A stretch of DNA of 47,513 nt. Source: Prorocentrum cordatum (taxonomy: Eukaryota; Sar; Dinophyceae; Prorocentrales; Prorocentraceae). The stretch is taken from NCBI GenBank assembly GCA_963575745.1, contig CAUYUJ010009757.1, positions 310,001-357,513 on the forward strand. The letters run 5' to 3'. The notes below the pieces were generated by a model that saw only the letters and a program-made list of their open reading frames with translations, ran no database searches and was not told the DNA's origin. The translations under genes were made by a program, and so were the position numbers. Shown here one piece after another: positions 1 through 8,800 of this stretch (positions within the stretch are counted from its first letter, which is position 1; the number at the start of each line of letters is the position of its first letter).

Positions 1-187
1 CCCGACCGACTCACACCACGAGGAGCCCGAACGACTCACACCACGAGGAGCCCGAACGACTCAGACCAGGAGGAGGGGCCCGAACGATTCACACGACGAG
101 GATACCAAACGATTCACACCAGGAATAGGTTCCCGAAAGACTCACACAAGGACGACGGGGCCGAAGGACTCACACAACGAGGGCCCG
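1..187. repeat. Minisatellite, about seven 25-30 bp units
   Basis: Successive units read roughly CCCGAACGACTCACACCACG followed by AGGAG. The first two copies are almost identical and later ones diverge by substitutions and 1-5 base indels. No convincing coding frame crosses it. The window edge cuts the array, so its full length is unknown. Confidence 0.85.
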
Positions 188-194
188 CACCGCC

Positions 195-217
195 GCCTTC
201 GTCGTCGTCGTCGTCAA

Positions 218-255
<38 letters not shown>

Positions 256-312
256 TGGTCGTCGTCGTTGCGGTCGACATCGTCGTCGTCGTCGGGTGCG
301 TCGTCGTTGTTC
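195..312. repeat. (GTC/TCG)n trinucleotide microsatellite
   Basis: Interrupted TCG/GTC repeats. The minus strand reads as an aspartate run and the plus strand as Ser or Val runs. Such homopolymer ORFs are expected by chance from the repeat, so I do not call a gene. From 313 to 628 I see no gene or clear repeat except the segment at 531-564, which recurs at 38826-38859. Confidence 0.85.
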
Positions 313-530
313 AGATCATCGCTGAAATCGTCCTCTCCGCTGAGTCCCTCTTGCCTCCCACCGCTTTCTCTCCTTCCTCTTCCGCGTCGTCCTGCTCCCG
401 CTGCCCCCACAAGGAGGATGTGCAAGGAGGCGGGAAGAAGGAGGAACAGGGGAGATATGCGGGGCCAAGCGGACACACGCCTGAAAAACAAAACTGTCGG
501 CACGCTTCGCAAGAGTTGCTGTTGTGAGAT

Positions 531-564
531 GGGCTGGCGGGGATACGCGAAGCGTAAAGAATTT
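531..564 (+). repeat. Short sequence shared with 38826-38859
   Basis: GGCTGGCGGGGATACGCGAA followed by GCGTAAAGAATTT recurs near 38826 with about three substitutions. It is the only non-microsatellite match I noticed between the two ends of the window, and is probably the edge of a dispersed element. Confidence 0.5.
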
Positions 565-628
565 TTATTATTCCACATCACGCGCGTTATGTGGCTGGGT
601 GGGTGGGTGGGGTCGCTGGCACATAACA

Positions 629-1090
629 TAACACAGCCGCGCCCGGCCGCTCGAATGGCTGTATGCACACATTCTGATGCAGCAGCCTACGCGCGCACCA
701 CATCGCGCGTGTACACCACAGTGCATGGCGCATGGCAGTGATCACGTAAACCACAGAAACTGCGTATACGACTGTAAACGCGCCATACCACAAGATTTTT
801 TCACACCCTTTGCTGCGCCCACAGCAGCACGTTCCGCGCGCACAACGCAGTCGCGCCTGGCCGCTCGAATGCTGATTGTGCTGGAAGGACTGCCCATTGT
901 TGCTATTGGTCATAGCACTCATGCAGCGAAAGGGCCTAGCAGCTGCGAGTGCTACACAGCGCCGCAATGCCCACGAACACCACGCATGCTGATGCAGCAA
1001 CCTACGCGTGCACAACATCGTCAGCATACGTCGCAACGCACGGGTGCACAACAGCGCCTGTGTATACAGCTGTCAACGTGCACACCACGT
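629..1090. repeat. Diverged tandem duplication
   Basis: Blocks recur once each with divergence: GGCCGCTCGAATG near 645 and 859, and CTGATGCAGC followed by ACCTACGCG near 675 and 970, each continuing into a similar GCACAACATCG-type tail. This suggests an old duplication of roughly 200-300 bp. Several 100-170 aa ORFs overlap it on both strands, and none has recognisable composition. Confidence 0.5.
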
Positions 1091-1194
1091 GTAGTACGCC
1101 AGCGAAAAAATCGCTTGCGACCCGACAGCCACGACGCGCCTATGTCCAGCGCCACAATAGTTTGCGGTCCGATCAACGCGACGTGCCCGTAAAC

Positions 1195-1385
1195 GGCACA
1201 ATGCTTTTGACGAGCGCAGCGTCTGTGAACACCACAGCGCTTGTGAACACCAAAGCGCCTGTCAACGTAGCGCCTGCGAACGCCACAGCGCCCGTGAATG
1301 CCGCATCGCCTGTGCACGCGACATAACCAGAAAACGCCACAACCCGTGTGAACGCCACAACGCCTGTGAACACAGCGCGCGCGAG
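1195..1385. repeat. 18-bp minisatellite
   Basis: Units approximate CCTGTGAACACCACAGCG, about eight copies with substitutions. The 18-bp length keeps frame, so plus-strand frames read repeated PVNATA-like units and minus frames read Arg/Cys/His-rich ones. I regard the ORFs as by-products of the repeat. Confidence 0.8.
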
Positions 1386-1429
1386 CACCGCAGAGCCTGG
1401 GGCCCGGCGGCAATGCGCACGCACTTACA

Positions 1430-1470
1430 ATACAAGTAGCAGTGGTAATAGCAGTGGTAGTAGTAGTAGT

Positions 1471-1502
<32 letters not shown>

Positions 1503-1526
1503 TAGCAGCAGCAGCAGCAGCAGCAG

Positions 1527-1591
<65 letters not shown>

Positions 1592-1598
1592 AGTAGTC

Positions 1599-1640
<42 letters not shown>

Positions 1641-1671
1641 CAGTAAGTAGTAGTAGTAGTAGAAGTAGTAT

Positions 1672-1718
<47 letters not shown>

Positions 1719-1722
1719 TTTT
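1430..1722. repeat. (AGT/AGC)n microsatellite
   Basis: Almost uninterrupted AGT with AGC patches. It decays downstream (1741-2100) into TAG triplets broken by A-runs and single-base indels. Predicted poly-Ser, poly-Val and poly-Thr proteins across it are repeat artefacts. Confidence 0.95.
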
Positions 1723-2001
1723 AAAATAAAAAAAAAAAAAAGGTAGTAGTATAGTTGTAGCAGACAAAAAGCACCAAGCAAGCACCGCAGTACAGTAGCA
1801 GTAGTAGTATAGTAGTAAGTATAGTAGAAAAAAAAAAAAAAGTAGTAGTAGTAGTATTAGTAGTAGTAGTCGGAAGTCGTAGTCGAAGCGTTAGTAAGTA
1901 AGTAGTAGTAATAAGTAGTAGAGTAGTTTAGCAAAATAAGTAGATAGCAATAAAAATGAAGAATACTAACAAAACAAAAACTAAAAGTAGTAGTAGTAGT
2001 A

Positions 2002-2033
<32 letters not shown>

Positions 2034-2105
2034 AGAGTTGGTGGTGGGTAAGGAAGTAGGGTAGTCTTAGTAAAATAGTAGTAGTAGTAGATAGTAGTCA
2101 ATAAG
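1723..2105. repeat. Degenerate TAG/A-rich tract
   Basis: A-rich stretch with scattered (TAG)2-8 blocks and several A10-A15 runs. It looks like the decayed shoulder of the preceding microsatellite. No gene seen. Confidence 0.75.
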
Positions 2106-2195
2106 TAATTTTGAGGAGTTTCTGTGGAAGCTCACTTCATCCACAAACCCCCCCGCGCGAAGAACACGACCCAAGCGCCTCCCAACGTTTTCCAG

Positions 2196-2512
2196 ACAGA
2201 TACCCGGTGGATCCGCCGACGAATCCCAAACCGGCGCCCTCGCTTGAGACATCCTCACAAAACCGCCCCCGGGGGCGGTGCCCAGAGGAGCCCAGAGCGG
2301 CCTCCGGCACCGTTTCCGGACAGATCCGGTGGATCCGCCGACGAATCCCAAACCGGCGCCCTCGCTTGAGACATCCTCACAAAACCGGCCCCGGGGAGGT
2401 GCCCAGAGGAGCCCAGAGCGGCCTCCGGCACCGTTTCCGGACAGATCCGGTGGATCCGCTGGATCCGGTGACGAATCCCCAACCGGCGCCCTCGCTGCTT
2501 CCGGGGGAACGC
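2196..2512. repeat. 122-bp tandem repeat, about 2.5 copies
   Basis: The marker CCGGCGCCCTCGCT starts at 2231, 2353 and 2483, giving periods of 122 and 130 bp. The longer third period comes from an extra GGATCCGCT-like insertion beside an existing GGATCC. ORFs on both strands follow the repeat and show no recognisable domain. Confidence 0.9.
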
Positions 2513-2611
2513 GGTCCGGCGCCGTTCCAAGAAACCCGCGCGGACCTCCGAGCTGTTTCGCTTATGTCGTTTGGTTCTCTACGTAGGCACGCCCCGGCGG
2601 GCGACGCCTGG

Positions 2612-2720
2612 TTCCATAATCGGGGTTCGATTGATTTCGTCTCCGCCATGCAAGGCACGCCCCAACAGTATTTCCATAATCGTGGTTCGATTGATTTCGT
2701 CTCCGCCATGCAAGGCACGC
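2612..2720. repeat. 60-bp direct duplication
   Basis: A segment of about 50 bp beginning TTCCATAATCG and ending CAAGGCACGC occurs at 2612 and 2672, differing at one base (GGGG versus GTGG). The two copies are separated by 11 bases. The near identity implies a recent duplication. Confidence 0.9.
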
Positions 2721-2739
2721 TCCTAGATGATACGTTTCT

Positions 2740-3195
2740 GGCGTATCAGGAGGGCCCCAGGAGGGCCTCAAGCGGCCCCCAGAGATGTGCAACGGCCGTT
2801 ACACATCTCAGGGGTCATTGTGGGGCCGTCTTGGGGCCCGCTCGGGGCCCTCTTGGGGCCGTCTTGGGCCCTGATGAGCCCCCTGCGCCGTCTGGAAGGG
2901 CCCAAGAAGGCCTCCAGAGGGCCCCGAAAGGGTCCCAGGAGGCCCCCAGAGATGTGCAACGGCCGTTGCACATCTCAGGGGTCGTTGCGGGGCCCGTTCG
3001 GGGCGCTCTTGGGGCCATCTTGGAGCTCTCTTGAGCCCCCTGCGGGCTTCCTGAGCCGTCTGGGAGGGGCCCAAGTAGGCCCCAAGAGGGCCGCGAGAGG
3101 GTTCCAAGAGGCCCCCAGAGATGTGCAACGGCCGTTGCACATCTCAAGGGTTGTCTTGGGGCCATCTTGGGGCCCGTTCGAGGCCCTTTTGAGGC
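2740..3195. repeat. 168-bp tandem array with a 28-bp palindrome per unit
   Basis: Three units rich in GGGGCC and TCTTGG. Each contains GAGATGTGCAACGG joined to its exact reverse complement, at 2782-2809 (one mismatch), 2949-2976 and 3118-3145 (both perfect). Spacing is 167 and 169 bp. Long ORFs read through on both strands because the palindrome translates the same way on each. I treat these as repeat ORFs. Confidence 0.9.
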
Positions 3196-3404
3196 CATCT
3201 TGGTGTGATTTCCGCTCACTCCCCGATCCTTTCCTGCCCCTGCTCTTGCTGCTCTCACCCTTTCTCCCGCTGCCCGTTTCGGTTCGAAATTTATACTAGG
3301 GCCCTTGGCCTTAGAGCTACACAGATTGATTCGCCGCGCGATCATTCGACAAAACGATATCAGCGATATCCGACCCTGCGGGTCTTCCATATCACAGTGG
3401 TAGC

Positions 3405-4913
3405 TTGGAGCGAAGCTCGCTGCCCCGGCCTTCGGGCCTTTCATATTCCACGACGACGTCTGCGACTCGTCTGCCCACGGAATCGACGGCCAGCGCCGTC
3501 CAGCTCTGCCGCCGCGCAGTGTTCATCTTCACGTTCGTGATCAGCGCCGTCAGCGACAGCGCAGAGCCCAACGCCTACATCCCCTGCCAGCTCTCTGCCT
3601 CGGCAAGCGCCGACATCCCGAACACCTTCTCCCACGCCAGCGTCTGCGACGCCAGCGCCTACCCCTACGAGTTCAGCGACAGCGTCAGCGACGCCAGCAC
3701 CTGCCTCTACAAGTTCAACGCCGTCTGCGACAGCACCAGTGACGTCAGCGACTTCACCGGAAGCCTACCCTCAACATCGGCAAGCGCCGAGATCCCCTAC
3801 AGCCTATCTTCTACATCGGCAAGCGCCGACATCTTCAGCATCAGCGCCGTCAGCGACAGCGACAAGCCCAACGCCTACATCCCCTACCAGCTTATCGACA
3901 CGGCGGGCGCCGACATCGATTACGGCATCGAGTTTGATTTCAATGTCATTTCGTATTTGGGTATTCCTTACAGTTCATTCGTAGACAAAATGACGGAGTT
4001 CAATCATAACCAGTCAGTGATACCAAGCTGGAACGGAGATCCAGCGAAGTGGCGAGATTACAAGCAAGAAGTTAAATTGTGGAAGCTCAGCGAGAACCTG
4101 GAAGTGACACAAAGCTTGGCATCGAAGTTAGTCTTGAGGTTGACGGGCACCGCCAGATCGGCTGCACTCAACATGACGGAGCAGGAACTCCACCCGCCGC
4201 CGGACGCCGACATTGAGGAGGCAAACGAGAAGAGGCGCGATCGGAACCAGAAGGGCATCGAGAATGTGCTGAAGCATCTCGAGACAAACCTAGGCCAGCA
4301 GAAGCCGGTACAGAAGGGAGAGACGCTAGAGAAGTTTTTCGAGTCGACTCAGCATCATCGCCGCCGTGGAGAACGCATGACGGACTGGCTCGTGCGATTC
4401 GAAGCGGGACTACAACAACTACGCGAGAACGAGGTGGACCTCACTACGCTTGACGACGTGGCCGGCTGGTTCCTGCTGCGCAAGGCTGGGCTCACGGCCG
4501 AGCGCCGGGAGCGCGTCGTAGGCAACTTGCCGAACGAGCATTACTCATTTCAGCGCATCAGGGGCCTGCTGGTGCGCATGTTTCCTGATATCCATACGTC
4601 GGAACGGCGTGCCAGCTTGCCGTCGCGACCGCGGCCGCAGCGATCAAACAGTAGTTGGCAGCGCTCATCGCCAAGCCGAGCGCGTTCAGCCAACGTCGCC
4701 GACGAGCCAGAGGACGAGCGCGAGGACTCGGAGGACGGCGATGACAACGACACGGAGGCAGACGCCCAGGACATCGTGCGCCAGGAGCTCGAGGCTTTCA
4801 GCGCCGAGCTGGAGCAGTCCAACTACGACCTCGGCGAGGTGTTCGACAGGGGCGACTCTGCCAAGGTGGAGGCCGCCGCGGCGGAGCTCGCCGCGATTCC
4901 CGAAGCCATGGCG
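3405..4913 (+). CDS. Gag-like polyprotein of an LTR-type retroelement, truncated by gap
   Basis: The frame is open from 3405 into the gap. The first 195 residues are a Ser/Ala/Asp-rich low-complexity segment with repeats such as SASADIP. The better candidate start is the ATG at 3990 (MTEFNHNQ), after which composition becomes ordinary: WNGDPAKWRDYKQEVKLW, LRLTGTARSAALNM, a charged helical stretch and MTDWLVRFEAGL. These resemble gag N-terminal domains of Ty1/copia-like elements as usually seen in dinoflagellate genomes. The end becomes Arg/Ser-rich and then acidic (DEPEDEREDSEDGD). No zinc knuckle, protease, integrase or RT is visible, and they would lie in or beyond the gap. After the gap the visible coding sequence is on the other strand. 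The family call rests on remembered similarity. Confidence 0.7.
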
Positions 4914-5013
4914 NNNNNNNNNNNNNNNNNNNNNNNNNNNNNNNNNNNNNNNNNNNNNNNNNNNNNNNNNNNNNNNNNNNNNNNNNNNNNNNNNNNNNNN
5001 NNNNNNNNNNNNN
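4914..5013. other. Assembly gap, 100 N
   Basis: Exactly 100 N, the conventional length for a gap of unknown size. A plus-strand gag-like ORF and a minus-strand ORF converge into it, so the 3' ends of both genes are missing and their true spacing is unknown. Confidence 1.
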
Positions 5014-6107
5014 TCCTTTGCTTTCGGATTGTGAGCCCCCGCTGCCAGGGTCACCGACCAGGCCTGAACCAGGAACTTCCCGTGGGAGCGCGCGCGAAGC
5101 ACCTCGCACTGCTCGACGCGCTCGGGAACCCAGAGGAGAGCCCCGACGCACTCGCGCGCGACCGCGCCGTGGAAGCCACTCTGGCGGATGAGATCGTCGA
5201 GATGTTGCTTCCGCTGGGCGCGATTGATGGGCGCGCCAGGCTCGAAGGAGACTAAGACGACCCCTTCGCGCCTGCCCCTGGCAGCTGCGACCCAATCCGA
5301 CAGGGGGGCGTCCGCGCGCAGGACGAGGGAAGCAAAAGCCAGATTCACGCGCGCCTCTGTCTGCCCCTCCTGCACCTGGTCTTCATCGTCGTACACCAGG
5401 GGCACAAGAGGCTTGGAATGGCTCGGGCCGCGCTCTTCCGATGGGAAGTGCGGGCGGCCTTCCTCTGGGGAGCCCTCTTGGACAGGAAGCGCTGGCGACT
5501 GCGCCTTCGAGGTCAGGGCGAGCGGCTGTGTCACGCGGGCCCCCGCTGCTGCGGGGGAGCTGTCACGCAGTTTGCGTGCTGCGATCAGACCCTTCCGTTG
5601 TCGCCAATTAGTCGTGCAGGGAGATCTCGGTCTCGGGTCATCGGAGCGGGTGGCGTTCTGTCCAGGCTCGATTACCACTGCGGCGGCGCCTGGCACCACG
5701 GATGCCCCCGCTGCTGCGGAAGCCGCCTCCTTAGCCGTTGCGACTACAACGAGGTTGGCGGCGGCCGTTAACTTCCGCGCCTCCGCGATCTCGCCCTGAG
5801 CCATCATTTTCTGAGCAACCGCCAGGCTCCGCGAAACGGTTTCCTGGGCACCAGACAGCAACGAAAGCAATGTCCTAAGTTCCGTTGCAACCTCCTCCCC
5901 CGCTGCTGCGGAGGCTCGTGCTGAATCTGCCAGTCCCTGCGGAACTGCATCAGGGGCCTCCTCTGGCAGCCCCCGCTGCTGCGGAGACTTCGGCAGAGGT
6001 TCCTGCGCGGTTCCAGTCGCGCCTTGCTGCTCCATGCCCCGGGCCGCCCCCGTCGCGGAGGCGGGCGGGCGCGGCGGGGGGCAGACCTGCAACGGCTGCG
6101 GATTCAC
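5014..6107 (-). CDS. Unknown protein, 3' end lost in gap (copy A)
   Basis: Starts at ATG 6107 (MNPQPLQVCPPPRPPAS) and stays open to the gap. The N-terminal third is Pro/Ala-rich. The middle has a helical stretch (AVAQKMMAQGEIAEARKL). The C-terminal part looks globular, e.g. LSDWVAAARGRREGVVLVSF and HLDDLIRQSGFHGAVARE. I do not recognise the family. Four TGCT-loop hairpins fall inside the ORF and are read as SPAAAG, SAAAG, SAAAG and SPQQRG. The first residues are shared with the ORF at 7538-7975, but the rest is not, so the two genes share a leader and differ downstream. It could be retroelement-derived. Confidence 0.5.
5540..5557. repeat. TGCT-loop hairpin, 7-bp perfect stem
   Basis: CCCCCGC-TGCT-GCGGGGG inside the minus-strand ORF at 5014-6107, read there as PAAAG. 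Weaker relatives with a 4-bp CCGC/GCGG core lie at 5708-5719, 5900-5911, 5973-5984, 6934-6945, 7878-7889, 8783-8794 and 8860-8871. Confidence 0.85.
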
Positions 6108-6299
6108 TTTGTCGCAATGCCATCCCTCCCTGCGCTCAAATGACTTTTCCCCTTGCGCCAGTCTGCTGCTCCCACTTCTGAACTACCTCATCCCTTCTAC
6201 CTCTCCCTGCTCCCTCCTCTTCCTGTTCAGTCCTCCCTCCTCCCTTCCACCGTGCTCATTTCTCCTTGCTCCCTTCTCTGCTCCTCCTACGTGGGGCGT

Positions 6300-6560
6300 T
6301 TCACGACAACGACGACGGCGACGACGACGAGAACGATGACCACGACGGCGACAACGAGGACAACGACGACCACGACGACGACGACGAGGACGATGACCAC
6401 GACGGCTACCAGCGACGACGACTAGCGACGACGACGACCGACGACGACGACGCCGACCACGACGACGACGGCGAGGACGACAACGAGCGACGACGACGAC
6501 GACAATCGACGCCGACGAGGAACGACGACGACGACGAACGAGGACGACGATAACGACGAC
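6300..6560. repeat. (CGA/GAC)n microsatellite, copy A
   Basis: Interrupted GAC/ACG triplets, Asp-rich on one plus frame and Arg/Val/Ser-rich on minus. The partner lies at 8165-8412 and differs in length. Confidence 0.9.
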
Positions 6561-6562
6561 GA

Positions 6563-6665
6563 GGTGACGAAGGTTCGAAGATCGAACCTCGAAGTGCGAA
6601 GCTTCGAAATTCAAACTTCGATCTTCGAACTCCGAACTTCAAACTTCGAGCTGCGAACTTCGATG
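6563..6665. repeat. TTCGAA-rich palindromic block, copy A
   Basis: Eight or more near-repeats of CTTCGAA/TTCGAACTT. It opens with AGGTTCGA-AGA-TCGAACCT at 6571-6589, an 8-bp stem with a 3-nt loop. The matching block in copy B lies at 8416-8517. Confidence 0.8.
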
Positions 6666-6939
6666 GGGTGCCAGGGATGCAATGGGATGGAGGGAAAAAT
6701 GGGAAGGAGAGAGCGAGGAAGCGGGAGAGGAAGTTGGAGGAGAACGAACAGGCGTGGAGCGACGAGGAACGGGCGGCGAGGAGCCGACGCTGAGGGCGGC
6801 GGGATGGGGGGACAGGGGGGAGAGGGAAGACTTCAGAACGAAGATCGCGCCACGGCGCCTGCGCGCGCGCCCCCGATCTCGGCGGCCGACGCGCGCGCCC
6901 CTGCAGAAATGCAACGCGCCCTTCATTCGAGCCCCGCTG

Positions 6940-7282
6940 CTGCGGAGCCACCTACTCCACAACCAAATCGTCTGGGGAGCTGTTCGGCCCCCAAACTACT
7001 AGTTCTTCAGCCACTCGGCTCTTGCGAGTCCGCCCTCATGACAAGGGCAACCTTCACATGGGGACACTCAATGGGGTGTTGATTGAGAACGCCCCATGTG
7101 GCTGGCGGCAGGAACGGACGAGGGGGGGCGGATAGAGGAGCAGGACGAGACCTGGCAGGGGATATGCACCAGGAGAGAGATCTCATGGAGGAAGAGGAGG
7201 GGAGGGGACGAGAGGCACTCATAATTAAGCGCACGCAGGCCCACGCACGTGCTCCATTTCTCAGCAACCGCCGCGCCGCCAT
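6940..7282 (-). pseudogene. C-terminal remnant of the 8801-10203 gene (upstream of copy A)
   Basis: On minus, the end of this stretch reads LVVWGPNSSPDDLVVE then stop, nearly identical to the C-terminus of the gene ending at 8801. Upstream (7007-7282) an ORF of 91 codons has no similarity I can see to the rest of that gene. It looks like a tail detached from its body by rearrangement. Confidence 0.45.
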
Positions 7283-7298
7283 GAGAACTGTCGTACCA

Positions 7299-7316
7299 CC
7301 GCCGCTACTGCGGCGG
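7299..7316. repeat. Hairpin with TACT loop, 7-bp perfect stem
   Basis: CCGCCGC-TACT-GCGGCGG. Same architecture as the TGCT hairpins with one loop substitution and a different stem. Confidence 0.8.
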
Positions 7317-7429
7317 ATGCGTGGCCTCTCCCATCCCTGTCCTGCGCTGTTTCTGCTACCACCCTCCCCCCTTCCAGCCGAGCTCGGGTTTCATGCTCGG
7401 AGACGGGCGCGGCTGGCGGCTCTTAGTGC

Positions 7430-7530
7430 GGGTGCGCGTGCTGCCTCCAACTCCTCATCCCCCTCCTCCTCCTCCTCTCCTCATCCTCCCTCCTCTTCCT
7501 CCTCATCCTCCTCTATCGGCCCAGCTCCGG
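7430..7530. repeat. CTC-rich tract
   Basis: Interrupted CTC/TCC triplets upstream of the 3' end of the minus ORF at 7538-7975. No separate gene is supported here. Confidence 0.7.
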
Positions 7531-7537
7531 TCGCCGC

Positions 7538-7975
7538 TCAGCTCCCCTGGTGCGGCTGGCGGCAAAAGTACCGAATATTGCCTGGGATGTCCTTCACCGT
7601 CTTCTTCGACATCTCAAGCATCATCATGCCCTTCTCCTCGGTACGGCGCGCCTCCTCCATCACCTGCCGCGCCTGGTCGACGAGCATCTGGCCCTTCTCT
7701 CCAACGGCGCGCGCATAGCGGCAACGATTGCGCCACTGGAAAAACCGCGCCACCATGGTCGCCCAGTTCCAAACGCTGCCCTCCGTCGCGATGAGCTCGA
7801 AGTCATCGACGTCGTACTTGCCCGCGATGCTCGCCATAGCGGCGCAAAGGCCGCGAAGGAGCCTCCTCTGGCAGTCCCCGCTGCTGCGGAGACTTCGGCA
7901 GAGGCCCCTGCGCGGTTTCGTCGCGGAGGCGGGCGGGCGCGGCGGGAGGCAGACCTGCAACGGCTGCGGCTTCAC
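7538..7975 (-). CDS. Unknown small protein (copy B leader with a different body)
   Basis: The first 20 residues (MKPQPLQVCLPPRPPAS) match the start of the ORF at 5014-6107. A deletion after the leader shifts frame, and the body is different. An internal ATG near 7837 gives MASIAGKYDVDDFELI, then an aromatic stretch (WNWATMVARFFQWRNR) and a charged, Met-rich amphipathic helix (QVMEEARRTEEKGMMMLEMS), ending at a stop after about 98 residues. That body has natural composition and may be the true product, with the leader as 5' untranslated or shuffled sequence. Function unknown. Confidence 0.55.
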   Translation of the reverse strand: MKPQPLQVCLPPRPPASATKPRRGLCRSLRSSGDCQRRLLRGLCAAMASIAGKYDVDDFELIATEGSVWNWATMVARFFQWRNRCRYARAVGEKGQMLVDQARQVMEEARRTEEKGMMMLEMSKKTVKDIPGNIRYFCRQPHQGS

Positions 7976-8164
7976 TTTATCGCATTTCCATCCCTCCCTG
8001 CACTCACATGGCTTTTCCCATTGCGCCAGTCTGCTGCTCCCACTTCTGAACTACCTCATCCCTTCTACCTCCATCTGCACCCTCCTCTTCCTGTTCAATC
8101 CTCCCTCCTCCCTCCACCGTGCTCTTTTCTCCTTACTCCCTTCTCTGCTCCTCCTACGTGGGGC

Positions 8165-8412
8165 GTTTCACGACAACGACGAGGACGATGACCACGACGG
8201 CGACAACGAGGACGACGACGACCACGACGACGACGACGAGGACGATGACCACGACGGCGACTAGCGACGACGACTAGCGACGACGACGACCGACGACGAC
8301 GACGCCGACCACGACGACGACGGCGACGACGACAACGAGCGACGACGACGACGACAATCGACGCCGACGAGGAACGACGACGACGAACGAGGACGACGAT
8401 TACGACGACGAG
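8165..8412. repeat. (CGA/GAC)n microsatellite, copy B
   Basis: Counterpart of 6300-6560 with a different repeat number. Followed at 8416-8517 by the TTCGAA-rich block, including GGTTCGA-AGA-TCGAACC at 8421-8437. Confidence 0.9.
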
Positions 8413-8415
8413 ATG

Positions 8416-8517
8416 ACGAAGGTTCGAAGATCGAACCTCGAAGTGCGAAGCTTCGAAATTCAAACTGCGACCTTCGAACTCCGAACTTCGAACTTCGAAC
8501 TGCAAACTTCGCTGGGG
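8416..8517. repeat. TTCGAA-rich palindromic block, copy B
   Basis: Near-tandem CTTCGAACTT/CCGAACTTCGAA units matching 6563-6665, with several substitutions that create or remove TTCGAA sites. Confidence 0.8.
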
Positions 8518-8800
8518 TGCCAGGGATGCAATGGGATGGAGGGAAAAATGGGAAGGAGAGAACGAGGAAGCGGGAGAGGAAGTTGGAGGAGAACGAACAG
8601 GCGTGGAGCGACGAGGAACGGGCGGCGAGGAGCCGACGTTGAGGGCGGCGGGATGGGGGGACAGGGAGGAGAGGGAAGACTTCAGAACGAAGATCGCGCC
8701 ACGGCGCCTGCACGCGCGCTCCCGATCTCGGCGGCCGACGCGCGCGCCCCTGCCGAAATGCAACGCGCCCTTCATTCGAGCCCCGCTGCTGCGGAGCCAT

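Larger units (their letters stand above)
5957..7010. repeat. Segmental duplication, copy A (partner 7860-8853)
   Basis: Homology begins at GCCTCCTCTGGCAG and continues through the ORF leader, a pyrimidine-rich spacer, a CGA microsatellite, a TTCGAA-rich block and a purine-rich spacer, to the tail GTCTGGGGAGCTGTTCGGCC. Differences are mostly substitutions and repeat-length changes. Read on minus, the copy begins with a C-terminal peptide (VVWGPNSSPDDLV, stop) and ends at the start codon of the next ORF, so the duplicated unit is an intergenic region plus both gene edges. Confidence 0.85.

Noticed and set aside
1021-1785. Long minus ORF with poly-Leu and poly-Thr
   Set aside because: It follows directly from the AGT/AGC microsatellite. 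The end outside the repeat lacks protein-like composition.
2612-2720. tRNA-like GGTTCGATT (B-box) in each 60-bp copy
   Set aside because: The bases around it do not form a T-arm, and no acceptor or anticodon stem is present.
2111-3444. Overlapping ORFs of 190-307 codons on both strands
   Set aside because: They translate the 122-bp and 168-bp arrays. The palindrome gives matching peptides on both strands.
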